From: Lampris incognitus
Taxonomy: Eukaryota > Chordata > Actinopteri > Lampriformes > Lampridae
DNA length: 64,000 bases
Direction: 5' to 3'
NCBI RefSeq assembly: GCF_029633865.1
Contig: NC_079213.1
Location: 95,342,066-95,406,065 of the forward strand
Made by a program: the position numbers and the translations under genes. Below, piece after piece: positions 24,288-36,695 of the stretch (position 1 is the stretch's first letter; the number at the start of each line of letters is the position of its first letter). The notes beneath the pieces were generated by a model. The model was given only the letters and a program-made list of their open reading frames with translations, ran no database searches and was not told the DNA's origin.

Positions 24288-25169
24288 TTTGTCTTCCCTT
24301 AAACAGCCAAGGTGAACTGAAGCGCAACGTCACTGGTTGCGTGAGCGGGATGTCAGGTGCCGCAGCTGAGACAGTATATATTTCCACATTTTAACAGCGC
24401 AATTAAAAGTATAAATATAGTACAAGAATGGGCTGACAAATGTATTGTGCAGTTTGCCTTTATTGATAGCCTACATTTAGCAAGACAAAAAAAAAAAAAC
24501 AAATATCCGAATCCCAAAATTGAAACCCCTTGTCAGATATTCGGGTCCAAGTCCAGTCTTAGGATCTCAAGGCTCATTTGTTCCCTTTTAAAATTCTAAT
24601 GTTAAAAGTGACAACTTTATCATGTTTTTTAAACTTTTATTGAGCAAATAAAAACAGGAACTTTTTTTGGAAAAGAATAGTCTAAAAAGAATGAGGGCAG
24701 GTAATTTTAGTAGCCATAAAAACCGCTTTGTAGAAATCTTATACACACACACACACACACACACGATTTGACTGCTGACTTAAAATGGTTACTATTAGGT
24801 GTGCTTTCCTCAGTTTAGTTTTCTCAAGTTTAGAAAATACTCAACTCTTGCAAAAAAAAAGACAAACAAAAAGACTTTTTTTTCCAAAGTGGCCTCTCTC
24901 ATTTGCTTTCATGCAAAAAAAAAAGAATTGGCTTCAGTGTACTTCTGACCATAACCACTGTCATATTTCTGTAACCCACGTTTTACCTCCTCTATTATAG
25001 TTAATGATAGCATGTTTTACAGCAGTGGCCTTAAACTCAGATTTATGTGATTTGACCCAGATCCTGTATGTTTGCATAGTTGTGCTTTTTTAGCAGTGGT
25101 CTTTCTTTATGTTGAATATGTGAACTTGAGTTTCATGTATCTTTAACCCTCCCTCTTTCATTTTTCCAG

Positions 25170-25478
25170 GGAGAGAGCAGCCATGTCGGAGGAGGCAGTG
25201 CGTCAGACGCGCAGCCAGAAGCGGGCCCTGGAGCGGGACCATGCCGCACCCGCTGGGGCCCTAGGCGACATGGACAGTAAGAGGGTGAAGCTGGAGAAGG
25301 GCGACACTGCTGGGGGCCCCTTGGCTGTAGTGGGATCTGCAGCTGAGGGTGTAAAGGTGAAAAATGAGCAGGCTGCAAAGGTGGCTGCCAACATCTTGAA
25401 GACAGGGGAGGTGAAGGCTACCATCAAAGTGGAGGTTCAGACTGGAGATGAGCCTGTTGACATGAGCACGTCCAAGAG
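25170..25478 (+). CDS. gatad2a: gatad2a coding exon 1 (gene-level note)
   Basis: GATAD2A (p66-alpha) is a nuclear subunit of the NuRD chromatin remodelling and deacetylase complex, bridging MBD2/MBD3 to the CHD4 side. Ten exons (25183-36695) join in frame to 663 residues; human GATAD2A has about 630. The start is the ATG at 25183, giving MSEEAVRQTRSQKRALERD, close to the GATAD2A N-terminus and unlike GATAD2B. Landmarks: DDVIVLSDNE at about 110, coiled coil CR1 at 141-184, PPPLVRG-type repeats at 190-247, CR2 at about 340-395, and a GATA-type finger C416-x2-C-x17-C-x2-C440. This exon has a TTTTTCCAG acceptor before 25170 and a GTGAGA donor at 25479. Teleosts often keep two paralogues; which one this is cannot be told. 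Confidence 0.93.
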
Positions 25479-26080
25479 GTGAGATACGTGTACAAGCCAC
25501 AGGGGCTGATTTGGTTCTTAACAGTTTTTTTGTGTACTGTGCTTCTGAATGAGTTGTTTGAAAAGCTCAAAGGGTGTTCATATGTATTGAGACATCCAGC
25601 ACTTAGTTAGCCAGTGTAGCAGGTAACTTGAACTTTAAGTTGGCATGAGGAGTTTGTGCAGAGCATTGAGTCTTTTATCCTAAATGATGGTAAACTTTGA
25701 AAACTGAAAACACTCTACATGAACAATATAGGGCAAAATGGTCCATAACCAGTCAAATTTGTACACAATAAACCCTTAGTGATATCAGATTTTTTTACCA
25801 GTTGTCAGAAATGCACCAATGTAGGCCATAAACACTTAAAGTAGTTTGCGCCTGGAAAGGTCACCGATGCCAAGGACTGTGAGTTGGTGCAGTATTGTTA
25901 GATTATTCTTAATTGATGTTGATTTTGTGAGTTTGGGTTCGTGCTGGAATTTTTCATTGATAATCAAAATCTCAGACAATCTCAAGCAGAGTATGTGCCA
26001 TAGTCCTTTATTATCTTTGTGTGTATTCATCTCTACTATAGGGTATTCATAAACATGCACTGTGCATAGCACGCAGGTGT

Positions 26081-26149
<69 letters not shown>

Positions 26150-26558
26150 CACATCGGTATTGTGTGCTATAATTTTTCCTCCTTTAGCTTTTCTCAAGCT
26201 AGTGGTCTGACAGGAGTCATACAGGAAGTCTGTGTGCGCTTGTCGTTGGCCTGCCCCCATTTTTAAAAGTTTGAGGCTTCTGAGGCCTGGGCTCCATTTT
26301 CTCCCTTGACGGCACCTGAACTCTGCCTCTCACTTCACACAAAATGAAGGCTATGTGTCACAAACTGGTTCCAACTGGCCGTTGCCATGGTTTCCACATT
26401 GGAAGGAGCAGTTGCAGGAAGGAGGGGCTGACAGGGTGGTGGGTGTGTCATATGACCACACAGAAAAATGCCTGATGTCATGTGATGTGTTTGGTAGAGT
26501 GATTAAACACACACTGAAGTAATGGTAATAAAAGGAAGGCGGAAGGTGACTAAAACGA

Positions 26559-26625
<67 letters not shown>

Positions 26626-29129
26626 TTTGATCTTTGAGTTGATATATCACAAGTTCGCTTAAAGCATCACCTTTGGCCCCTGTTTAACCTCAAGCATGTG
26701 TTGTTGTGCAGACTCAGTCCAAGCTGATTTTTATTTACCTTATTGAGTTACCCAAGATGCCTTGTCCTTAAAAAAAACTTCGCAAAACTGTTCTAATGTG
26801 TAATTGTAAGATAAGGGAAACCAGGCACAATTGCAGTTATATTGACCTGTAGCATCCTCAACCCCCACACACCCCAAAACAACACTGCTTCGCGATACTT
26901 CATATTAATTTCTAAATCACCTCTTAAAATATACTTTTTCAGAGCCAGTTTTAAAATTGATAGTACAGTTTTGCACCATTTAAACAGGCCCTCCTGTCTG
27001 GCATGGAAGTGTCAGTTTTTGCTGTGTCTTGAATGGAATGGCCTACTGCAGCTATGAATGTCTGATTCATCATTACTATAGTGTGGTTAGTGTGAAACCA
27101 TGAACATGGAAGCTGAGGCATGCAGAGACACTGGACCTTACATAACCAGGCTGGTACGTGTTGTGATGCTTGTGTAAGCTTTCCTCAGCTGAGCAGTAGC
27201 AAACACCACATCTTGATAAAAGGCCAGCCCATCTCTGTTTCACAAATCTACCCCTCTGTTAAATTTAGGTAATAGATTTATCAAATTTTGCTTAAAAGCA
27301 AAGGTTTTTAGTCTGCGTTTGGGTACCTCACGGGGTTATCGATGCCCTCCTGATGGTAATGGCATGTCAGATGGAGCTCGTAATACTATGGCTTGAATGT
27401 GTACGGAATGAGGCCAGGACATCTGCTGCCAAATCAGTCTGGTAGAGAAATACGTCTCGAATGTAAAAGTGACAGGATATTTTAGATAGTGTCACACTTG
27501 AATTGGTGGGCAGCTGGTAATGCAGTTTCCAGGAAGAAGCAGCATTGGCTGCGATTGACAACGTTGGCAACATTCAACGCAAGACCATGACATTGCTACA
27601 ATAATTGATAATGTCAGTTAGTCCTCCACTATTGACGAAACACACTATGATGAAATTGTAATGTAAATGGTCATGTTAAGTGAAAATTATGACCAATGAT
27701 ATTCACACAGTCCAACATGCCAGATACATCGGTAGTTGTTGGACAGACCTTACAAGGTCTGTCCAAGGTCTGTCCTCCCCTCTGCACAAATCAAAATAAC
27801 AAAACGTGGGAGAGGAGAAGATGGAAGATAGATGTCTGTGTGTGTGTGTGTGTGTGTGTGCATGTGCGTGTGTGTTCGTGCACTTGTATGTGTGAAGATA
27901 GGCGAGTGGAAGAATGAAAAAGAATGAGTGAAGAATTGAGTGAGCTAGGGGATAAAGGGTGAACGAGTGAGGAAGGCTGGGGGAAGGGTGAGCAAAGTAG
28001 TGAGCGAGTGAGAGTGTACACAATAGGTTGGCTCCTGGCCATGTTTTCCCCTCCCCCTCCCTGCCACCCTCCCCAGTGTCTCCAGCGGACCTCTGCGCCG
28101 CGCTGCTCTGTAACTTTGGTGTAAGTAGCCGGGAGGGAGGGCAGAGCCGAGGCCCAGGCTGTGCCGGTCTGGCTGGGCCTTAGGCCTCGTCTGGAAGGGA
28201 GGGGGGAGGTGAGGCTCTGCCAGGGTGGTAGACTAGGCCTTAAGCCCAACCCTGACAGGCCCTGAATAGTTATATAACGTAATTACGTTACTTAAATACA
28301 CGCATACATAACTCTGCACACAAATTCCTGAACCCATCGAACCCACCGGACTATTAACCTAGTTCACCCACTGTCCTCTGTTTTGTAAATGCCAGCACAT
28401 ATCACTACTCCATTGAAACTCGTACCACTTTCCCCACCCCCCACCTTACCCCATCTTCCTGTCCTTGTGCCATCGTCTTAACTGAAGACCACAGACTTTT
28501 ATTTTCCAGTCCCCCCAAACCACTGGACCTGATGGAAACCCTGCTGTGATAGAGGCGGGTTCATTCTCCCACTGTCATTTCAGCTAGCCCCCCAGATCAC
28601 CTCTTCCCTCCTCCCCTCCCTAGACCGATGCATACGTATAGCTTGCCACTGTTCTCCTTTGTTCTCCTCAGACTGTAGGAAGTGGTGCTCAAGCTACTAG
28701 CCGTCATTTTATTAAAGACTTATAGCTGCCTCATCCCTGACTACAAGAAAAATGCCCTTGATTTGGCCTTGTTTTGTGTCTGGTGTTTAACTGACCTTAG
28801 CAGAGGGGAGGGAGTGGAGGTCTGTCCATCTTGGGTGCCTTTTGCTGGAGATGAGACAGTGGAGGCATGCTTGTCTTGTGCTCACTCCCCCTTGCCGCCA
28901 TTACAGCACTAATGATTTCTTAGATTTGCCTTTTCCTGTGTCCCCATTATGCGTTAACCCTTGGTTGGTGAAAACGTAATTGCAATCATCTACCGCCATC
29001 TACTGGATAAAGGACAAATTTACAAGTTTTTCCAAGCTAATACTTGTAACTGCTCCAAGTTGGAGAAGATTGGGTTTTATTGCTCAAGTGAAATTCCTAA
29101 TGGAGTTATGTTCATGCTTTTAATCTCAG
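25479..29129 (+). other. gatad2a: gatad2a intron 1 (between coding exons 1 and 2)
   Basis: A 3.65 kb intron with GT...AG borders. It holds (TG)n at about 26084-26142, (GT)n at about 26561-26624 and (TG)n at about 27836-27870, plus a GGACAGACCTT / AAGGTCTGTCC hairpin at about 27740-27764. No transposon or exon was recognised in it. Confidence 0.8.
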
Positions 29130-29253
29130 TGATGTTAAGAGAGAGCGCCAGCCCCCTTCACCAGATGATGTCATAGTCTTGTCAGACAATGAGCCATCCA
29201 GTCCCCTCATGAACGGCCACTGCTTCGTGAAGACGGACACAGACAAACTCATG
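29130..29253 (+). CDS. gatad2a: gatad2a coding exon 2
   Basis: Acceptor AATCTCAG before 29130; donor ATG|GTACGA. It starts with the third base of the codon split across intron 1 and encodes DVKRERQPPSPDDVIVLSDN through TDKLM, residues 99-140. The acidic DDVIVLSDNE motif is a conserved p66 signature. Confidence 0.93.
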
Positions 29254-29681
29254 GTACGACCTTCACATTCTAAAATTGCACACAATTAAGCTTATTTTAT
29301 AAACAACACACCAAAGCCTTCCCCTTTACCCCTACCCTTTTTTCTTTCTTTTTTTTTTACTTTTATCATGGGAACTGGACTGTAATGGACATGGGACTGT
29401 CAAAAATAAATTGAGTATAGCTGTCACACGAACTTGTCTCCGCTGCTATGCAGAAATCTGTTTGCAGTTTCAGTCCATTTGAAAAGCCAGTGCATGCATT
29501 TAGAATGGTTCACTGTTTGTATCATTTTCAACTCTTTCTGTATCTGTACTCTGTGTGCTGTGATCTATCTGAGTAACCAGATTCATCAATGATAACTTGT
29601 CAGTCTTGTCTGAGACACTTCTCATTGACATATAGTAAAATATTGGATTTCACTATGCCTCTCCTGTTTTGGTGTTTGTAG

Positions 29682-29906
<225 letters not shown>

Positions 29907-30439
29907 TAATAACATTCTGTATACTTCCCTAAGGGTAAAAAAACCTGACCTTTGCTAAACGACCTTCACTAAACCCCTCAAATAAAGCAACTCAATTGAA
30001 TTTTAAACCCCAAATCTATTTTGCAGAAATTCATCACAAATTTTGTGAATTCATGGGTTTTCCCTCTTCACAGTGCAGAAATACTGCATTTAATCAGTGG
30101 ACACCACTAATTTTTATTACAACATACCTGTCATAATAGTTTTCTTCACTAAAGTAGAGGTTTATTATTATTATTGCTAAAGGCGTAGGTGTAAACATTA
30201 TTTTTTAGCAAGAGATAGCAGTTGTATAGTCTAAGAAAGTAGCAGAAATGTACAGAAAGTAGTTTTGAATGCATTTTATTAAAGTGTTGAACTTTTTTGG
30301 CAACATATATTCTTATATACTGTACAATGAGGAATTCAACTACAAAATACTAGTCTTCCCCCATTTTTTTAACCATTGCCCCCACCCATAAGGTGCATAA
30401 ACAACAACAATGAATAAGAATAAAATAATAGATAAAAAA

Positions 30440-31672
30440 CAAAAATGTGAAGAACAAATCAAATTAGCACATGTAAGACAGTATGAAAGTGTGTGTGCAT
30501 TGACTTTGCAGATGTATTTCTCACATGTGCAGCACATAGTATTTGTTTCACAGTCCTTTGGGGCGCAGAATTGGCATCTCCTCCTCTTGCCTGCCACAGC
30601 CTCAGGGGAATCAGACAAGATTCAGCCCCCTGAACAGCTTTCCCAAGCGCTGCAGAGACTGCTGTGTGAGGGAGGCACTCCCTTCTTTGAATGCGTGGGG
30701 TTAAAAGTGTCTTTCCTAGCCTCTCCAGGAACACCCTCCTGTTGTTTTGCTTATTAGGCGTCCAGGTAGGGTGGATCTTGCTCTATATCAAGAAGGCATT
30801 GTATGAGGATACATCAATGATGTTATGGATGATGACCAGAGGCCAGTGAGCAGTCATCCTCCTGCAGCTGTAAGTTCCAGTCAACTTGTCCAGGTTGTCC
30901 ACGCCTCCTTTGTTGTGGTTGTAGTCCAGAATGATGGCTGGCGTCCTGTCCTCATGATCCCTGACCTCAGCCATTTTGTGGAATGTGCTCAGGAGGACCA
31001 CATTCTTGTTCCTCTTTGGGAGGTAGGAAACTAGAGTGGTCGTGGGGGTGAAGGCAAACTTTGATGAGAAGGTCTCTTTCCCCCTTGTTGTGAGGAGTGC
31101 AAGGGGGAGCTCAGGCTTGGTCTTTCTAACTGTGCCAACCATGGTGATCTTCCTCTTCAGGAGCTACTGCCTGAGTTCATAAGAGGTGAAGAAATAGTCA
31201 CATGGGACATTGTGCCCCCTCAGTCCATCTGTCACATCAAGCGCAACCTGCATCCAGTGGTTCTTCTCTGAACCTCCACTGGTTGGCTTCCCTGTGTAAA
31301 CTTGCTTCTTCCAAGAGTAGTTGAATTTTGTATTACAGGCCACCCACATCTTGATGCCATACTTTGCTGGCTTGCTGGGCAAATACTGCCGGTAATCAGT
31401 GTCACAGAAAACAATCACAAACCAGTGATATTAAAGCAATACATAATAAAGTTAACAGTGACTTACATTGTGAAATGTAATGTATGTATGTAAGTATGAA
31501 AATAAAATTTACCTCCAAATGGAACCAGTTGCTCATTCGCTGTTACTTCAGGTCCAGGGTTGTAGAGATGTGGCAGATGCTCCAGCCACTTCTCCCAGAC
31601 CTCTCTTATTGACACCATTTTGTCTCTCACACATCTTGCAGGTCTTGACTCACGGTTATCAAATCGTAGCAT
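30440..31672 (-). pseudogene. piggyBac transposase remnant
   Basis: This would be a DDE-type transposase cutting at TTAA. Of its three catalytic acidic positions, the first is changed (T-A-N-E-Q-L-V-P-F where a D is expected before EQ). The second, in the CDYFFTSYEL motif, and the third, in NKGGVDNLD, remain. Stops occur after YELRQ and near 31470, and about 100 bp of unrelated sequence separates NEQLVPF from RQYLPSK. Not functional. Confidence 0.8.
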
Positions 31673-31759
31673 TCTTGAGAAAGCGTGAAAGATTTTCAGT
31701 GGCGTTGTGTCTCAGAGACTAGATGTAGCCTTGCCTCAGGACCTATACGCACCCACTAA

Positions 31760-31970
31760 TGCCCCTTTTCCAGTACATGGTACTGGCTCAACTCGACTCG
31801 ACTTTTTTGTTTTCCATTACTGCAAAGTACCAGCATTATGGTAACTGTTACCACTTTTCTGGTACCACCTTTGTTGAGGTTAAAAAAAAACTGGAGTGGG
31901 TACCAACGGTAATGGAAAATGACACTTGTCGAGTTGAGTTGAGCAGGTACCATGTAGTGGAAAAGGGGCA
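31760..31970. mobile_element. Harbinger-type MITE, 211 bp
   Basis: The ends TGCCCCTTTTCCA and TGGAAAAGGGGCA are perfectly inverted and flanked by TAA on both sides (31757-31759, 31971-31973), the 3-bp duplication typical of PIF/Harbinger. The interior is also largely palindromic, with ACTCGACTCGACTT-like and GGTACC-like phrases. A second copy is at 57387-57869. Confidence 0.85.
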
Positions 31971-32848
31971 TAAGATTTGTAGACCTTTTTAGGCACGCAG
32001 GTCAGTCTCATCTGTCCTTTTCCACTTGTCTCCATATTTATGGAAACCCTCCAAACTGGTCATCTCCAGGATGATTTTTTTCGATGGCTGGTGTGATGAA
32101 CATGTAGAATGTTGAGGCCATGTCCTTGGCATGGGTAACTACATGTCTTGTGAGCCCTGGGGTCATCCTTATGACATTTTGTACTGCCATTCTGCCCCAG
32201 TTGTCATATGGTGACAAGGACCATGTTATTTTGCCGTTCTTTGACAAAAATGTCTCTCTTTCAGCTTAGGGGGTTTCTTCTTCATTTGAAGATGGTGTGT
32301 CATGCTCTAGGTTATATTCTTCCCCATCTGCTTCTTCAGATACCTCCTCCTCCTCTTCTAAATCATTGTTCTTTCGTTCCTCCTGGACATGTGAAAAAAA
32401 AAATCAGATCTCTAACCTGGCACTGGACACTGAAACGTGGGCACTGAAACATGCACTCATGGCTTCAGCAAAAAGAGAACTGGGGGTATACTGTCATCTG
32501 CAGCACCTTTATAGCCTCTGACTGCATTCCCCATTAATAGAGAATGCTTTCAAGAAATGTTTATTTTGTCTGAAATTTTGTTTATTCTGTCTGAAATTTT
32601 GTTTATTTTGTCTGAAATTGTTTTTATTTTGTCTGAACTTGAGTTGTGTGTAGGGTCATGGAAGGGGGAGATGCTGCACATGCACAAGAAAGTTTTAGCT
32701 TTTTCTGAGTTCAATCAGTAGTACACATAATATCAATTTCTCATTTTGTGTGTTTGCATGTGTGTGCGTGTGTGTGTGTGTGTGTGTTTAGCCTTTGTGT
32801 GCCTGTGTGTGTGAGCATGTGCAAATGCGTGCATCTTTATATAATATA

Positions 32849-33466
32849 CAGTGGTGCTTGAAAGTTTGTGAACCCTTTAGAATTTTCCATATTTCTGCAT
32901 AAATATGACCTAAAACATCATCAGATTTTCACACAAGTCCTAAAAGTAGATAAAGAGAACCCAATTAAACAAATGAGACGAAAATATTATACTTGGCCAT
33001 TTATTTCTTGAGGAAAATGAGCCAATATTAAATATCTGTGTGGCAAAAGTATGTGAACCTCTGGGATTAGCAATTAATTCTAAGGTGAAATTAGAGTCAG
33101 GTGTTTTCAGTCAATGGGATGACAGTCAGGTGTGAGTGGGCGCCCTGTTTTATTTAAAGAACAGGGATCTATCAAAGTCTGATCTCCACAACACATGTTT
33201 GTGGAAGTGCATCATGGCAAGAACAAAAGCGATTTCTGAGGACCTCAGAAAAGTGTTGTTGATGCTCATCAGGCTATAAAAGGTTACAAAACCATCTCTA
33301 AAGAGTTTGGACTCCACCAAGCCACAGTCAGACAGATTGTGTACAAATGGAAGAAATTTAGGGCTATTGTTACCCTCCCCAGGAGTGGTTGACCATCAAA
33401 GATCACTCCAAGAGCAAGGTGTGTAATAGTCGGACAGGTCACAAAGGAACCCAGGGTAACTTCTGC
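32849..33466 (+). mobile_element. 5' half of a Tc1-type transposon
   Basis: Starts after TA at 32847 with CAGTGGTGCTTGAAAGTTTG, a Tc1-type terminal repeat. An ATG at 33213 opens MARTKAISEDLRK, the N-terminus of a Tc1 transposase (paired-like DNA-binding domain), which is soon frameshifted. The sequence stops near the 'GTCACAAAGGAACCC' region. The catalytic half and right terminal repeat are absent, so it is a truncated dead copy. Confidence 0.85.
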
Positions 33467-33624
33467 TATTTGTTTTCACAAGGGTTACAGTTTTCTGTTT
33501 TCTTTACCTTTCTGTTGATGTTTTATTGTTAACACTGACAAGGGCGTCTGTCCCCAAAATGTGGAAATGCATATATGAAAAAAAAAAGAAAAAAAAACTT
33601 AATATACACTGTCTTGTTTTCTAG

Positions 33625-33696
33625 TCCACAAGTTCTGTGGCCACTCCTCCTCCTTTGGTGAGAGGAAGCATCACATCAGGCAAAGGACCCCTCCAG
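33625..33696 (+). CDS. gatad2a: gatad2a coding exon 4
   Basis: Acceptor TTTTCTAG, donor CAG|GTAACT, 24 codons. It encodes STSSVATPPPLVRGSITSGK and GPLQ, the first PPPLVRG repeat of the proline-rich linker. The intron before it (29814-33624) carries the piggyBac and Tc1 remnants. Confidence 0.92.
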
Positions 33697-33960
33697 GTAA
33701 CTTATACAATTTACTTGCAGCTACCTAGTATCTCTGCGAACCCCTTTTTGTTTAGTGACTTGCTAAATATCTCGGATAGAAATTAATTTGCATATTGTGG
33801 CACTACATTTATGTCAAGTGAATATTGGGAAACTTTGGTGGAGGGAAGTTTGAGTTGTGGTTCATTTTTGTAAGTAATTCACTACTTTTGTACCATAATG
33901 ATGTCGGATGTGTTGACTGTGTCCTTTATATTTTCCATCATTGTTTTGGTATATTTCCAG

Positions 33961-34077
33961 GTGTCAGGCCGTAGCTCAGGCACAGTGATCCCTCCTCCGT
34001 TGGTGAGGGGTGGGCAGCATGTCCCGTCCAAACAGAATTCCCAGATTGTCATGCCACCTTTGGTCAGAGGGGCACAG
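33961..34077 (+). CDS. gatad2a: gatad2a coding exon 5
   Basis: Acceptor ATTTCCAG, donor CAG|GTTAGT, 39 codons. It encodes [14 protein letters not shown] and then [11 protein letters not shown], the second and third PPLVRG repeats, matching the GATAD2A linker. Confidence 0.93.
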
Positions 34078-34449
34078 GTTAGTTTCATGGATTTTGGAAA
34101 TAAAAAAATAAAGTAATTCAATTTGTCACCTGTTTGAATTTCCTTTGGATGATCTTACTTTATTATTAAATTGGTTTGTGTCCTTTACTAAGCTACATCC
34201 ATGACGTAAACCTAGCTAGCTGTTTTATCAGGGTATTTTTCGGTGGTCATAGTTTAGCAATAAAGTTTGGGTAGGTTTTTCTTTGTATTTCTTTGTACTT
34301 TCTATTTAGTATCTTGCCTGTCTTTTACAGTCATTTTCCTCTGCCATACCTCACTTTATCCCTTGTATGCCCCATCTCTGTCTCTGGCTTTCTGCCCTCT
34401 CTGTGTCTGTTGTTCTATGTTTGCCTTGACCTGCATGTGTGCCTGTCAG

Positions 34450-34647
34450 CCGATTGCTGTAACTCCCCAGCAAATAGCCAGTCTGCGTCAGCAGCAGCAG
34501 CACAGTGGCTCTGGCCCTCCCCCTCTGTTGCTGGCTCCCAGAGCCTCGGTGCCTAATGTCCAGGTGCAGGGTCAGAGGATCATCCAGCAGGGACTCATCA
34601 GGGTGGCCAATGTGGCAAACAGCAACGTCATGGTCAACATTCCTCAG
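34450..34647 (+). CDS. gatad2a: gatad2a coding exon 6
   Basis: Acceptor TGCCTGTCAG, donor CAG|GTGAGA, 66 codons. It encodes [17 protein letters not shown], then [20 protein letters not shown] and [12 protein letters not shown]. The [10 protein letters not shown] and [16 protein letters not shown] blocks are characteristic of GATAD2A. Confidence 0.95.
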
Positions 34648-34875
34648 GTGAGAGCACCGTTTGCAAGCAAGCCATTTGCAATAGCATGGTCAAAGTTACC
34701 TCAACTCACAGGAGAGTTTAATCAGCTAGAGCATGCATCCAGATTCTAAAGTCCATGGCTCTCTCTATACCATCTTGCTTCCTATTCTCAGGAATCAGGA
34801 AAATTTGTCATTTCATTTATACCATATCGTTCTATACACTTCTTTAAAAATTTGCTTTTTGCTGTTTGTATCTAG

Positions 34876-35130
<255 letters not shown>

Positions 35131-35221
35131 TAGATTGCTGTGTTTTGATAAGCTATTCTGGGTTTTGGACCTCTGTGGGCAGATCTGTTAGAATTTATGG
35201 AGAAACCTGCTTATCTAATGA

Positions 35222-35719
<498 letters not shown>

Positions 35720-35849
35720 TAGAAATAAGGAAATAAAGAGGTTTATGTGTTTTGTTTTAATTAACAGACAAGAGACCAAAACTTAAGCATGTTAATCAGA
35801 ATGCTCCACAGCACTCCTCATCTCTCCCTGTTCTAATTTGTTTCTCCAG

Positions 35850-36087
35850 AGTCCTGGTCAGCTTGCCCATAGCGTCCAGTCTGCAGTGAGCTCTCGCAGT
35901 GTGGCCCACTCCTTCTCTTCCTCCCAGCTGCAGAGCGCGGTGACAGCGGCCGCGCTGGTCAGCAGGCCAGGTAAGCATGCCGCTGCACGTCCACTGCAGC
36001 AGGGGGCAAAGGTCAGCGCCACCGGCGGCAGCAGCAGTAACCAGGGCAACGTGGCTGCCTGGAGGAAGCAGACCAGCGGGAACACAG
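35850..36087 (+). CDS. gatad2a: gatad2a coding exon 9
   Basis: Acceptor TTTCTCCAG, donor CAG|GTAGAT, phase 1 at its end. It encodes a Ser/Ala/Gln-rich, probably disordered segment including TAAALVSRPGKHAAARPL and VAAWRKQTSGNT. ALVSR and the W-[RK]-K end match the human protein's ALVSRTGRH and NWKKT. Confidence 0.9.
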
Positions 36088-36561
36088 GTAGATAAACGCA
36101 ATACCAGGCTAGCCTGAGAACACACGGCGCTGGCTCTCCTTCTGTGGGGCAGTCTGTCACTTTTTCCCGTGGTCTTCTAAGGTGGTTTCCTCTCTAGCTC
36201 CACTGTTGTGCCTGTCTCTCCATTCTTTCCTCCTATTCTTCTAATCTTTAGTATATTTTTTCAGTATTCCTTCCCACTTTTTTTTTTGTACATAAATAGA
36301 ACCAAAAAGTAGTGGTTTATACTCCTTTGTTTATGGTCTGTTGGGTTAAGCATTTTAGTGGAATTAGTCTGTACATCTGGCACTTGACACTGAGTTCCCC
36401 CTTTTTCCTATTTCCTTCACAAGGCAAAGGGTTGTAACAAACATGCTAGATGTAGAGATTTCCCACTTAGAGTAACTGTTCAATTCATTCAAAACAAAAC
36501 TAGAACTTGACTTGGTGAACTCTTCATTGTACTGACCACTGATGTATTTGTATGTTGACAG

Positions 36562-36695
36562 GTGTGACCATGGCCTATGTAAACCCCAGCCTGTCTGCCC
36601 ATAAGACCACCTCAGCAGTGGAGCGCCAGCGAGAATACCTGCTGGACATGATTCCCTCCCGTTCCATCTCCCAGACAGCCAACACTTGGAAATAA
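36562..36695 (+). CDS. gatad2a: gatad2a coding exon 10 (C-terminus)
   Basis: Acceptor GTTGACAG; TAA stop at 36693-36695. It encodes [20 protein letters not shown], then [17 protein letters not shown] and TANTWK. The [11 protein letters not shown] block is the family's C-terminal signature. Confidence 0.95.

Larger units (their letters stand above)
17774..24570 (-). mobile_element. Decayed ZBED-type hAT transposon with nested insertions
   Basis: The left end is TAGGGCTGTCCTGAATA. Transposase pieces run on the minus strand from a BED zinc-finger exon (24172-24287), through the catalytic region (about 23066-23460 and 19690-20458), to the C-terminal dimerisation region (about 19075-19220: RIFSKAGYVMNKTRGSL and ENVDKLIFF). 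The right end is not defined; ATATCCGAATCC and GATATTCGGG near 24500-24545 resemble the family's inner terminus. It is broken by frameshifts and stops, by a hAT (20467-23062) and by a SINE (23476-23885). Confidence 0.75.
30340..32400 (-). mobile_element. Dead piggyBac (PGBD4-like) element in gatad2a intron 3
   Basis: Minus-strand pieces follow PGBD4-type order: an acidic N-terminus (about 32280-32390), YDNWGRMAVQNVIRMTPG (about 32190), MLRFDNRESRPARCVRDKM and NEQLVPF (31540-31672), RQYLPSKPAKYGIKMW, DYFFTSYEL (about 31190), a GGVDNLDKL motif (about 30880) and a C-terminal Cys-rich finger RRRCQFCAPKD (about 30570). The terminal repeats and TTAA sites were not identified, so ends are approximate. 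A Harbinger MITE (31760-31970) interrupts it. Confidence 0.85.

Noticed and set aside
34267-34449. Upstream extension of gatad2a exon 6 as coding sequence
   Set aside because: The frame is open, but it precedes a clear polypyrimidine tract and CAG acceptor at 34449 and resembles no GATAD2 protein.
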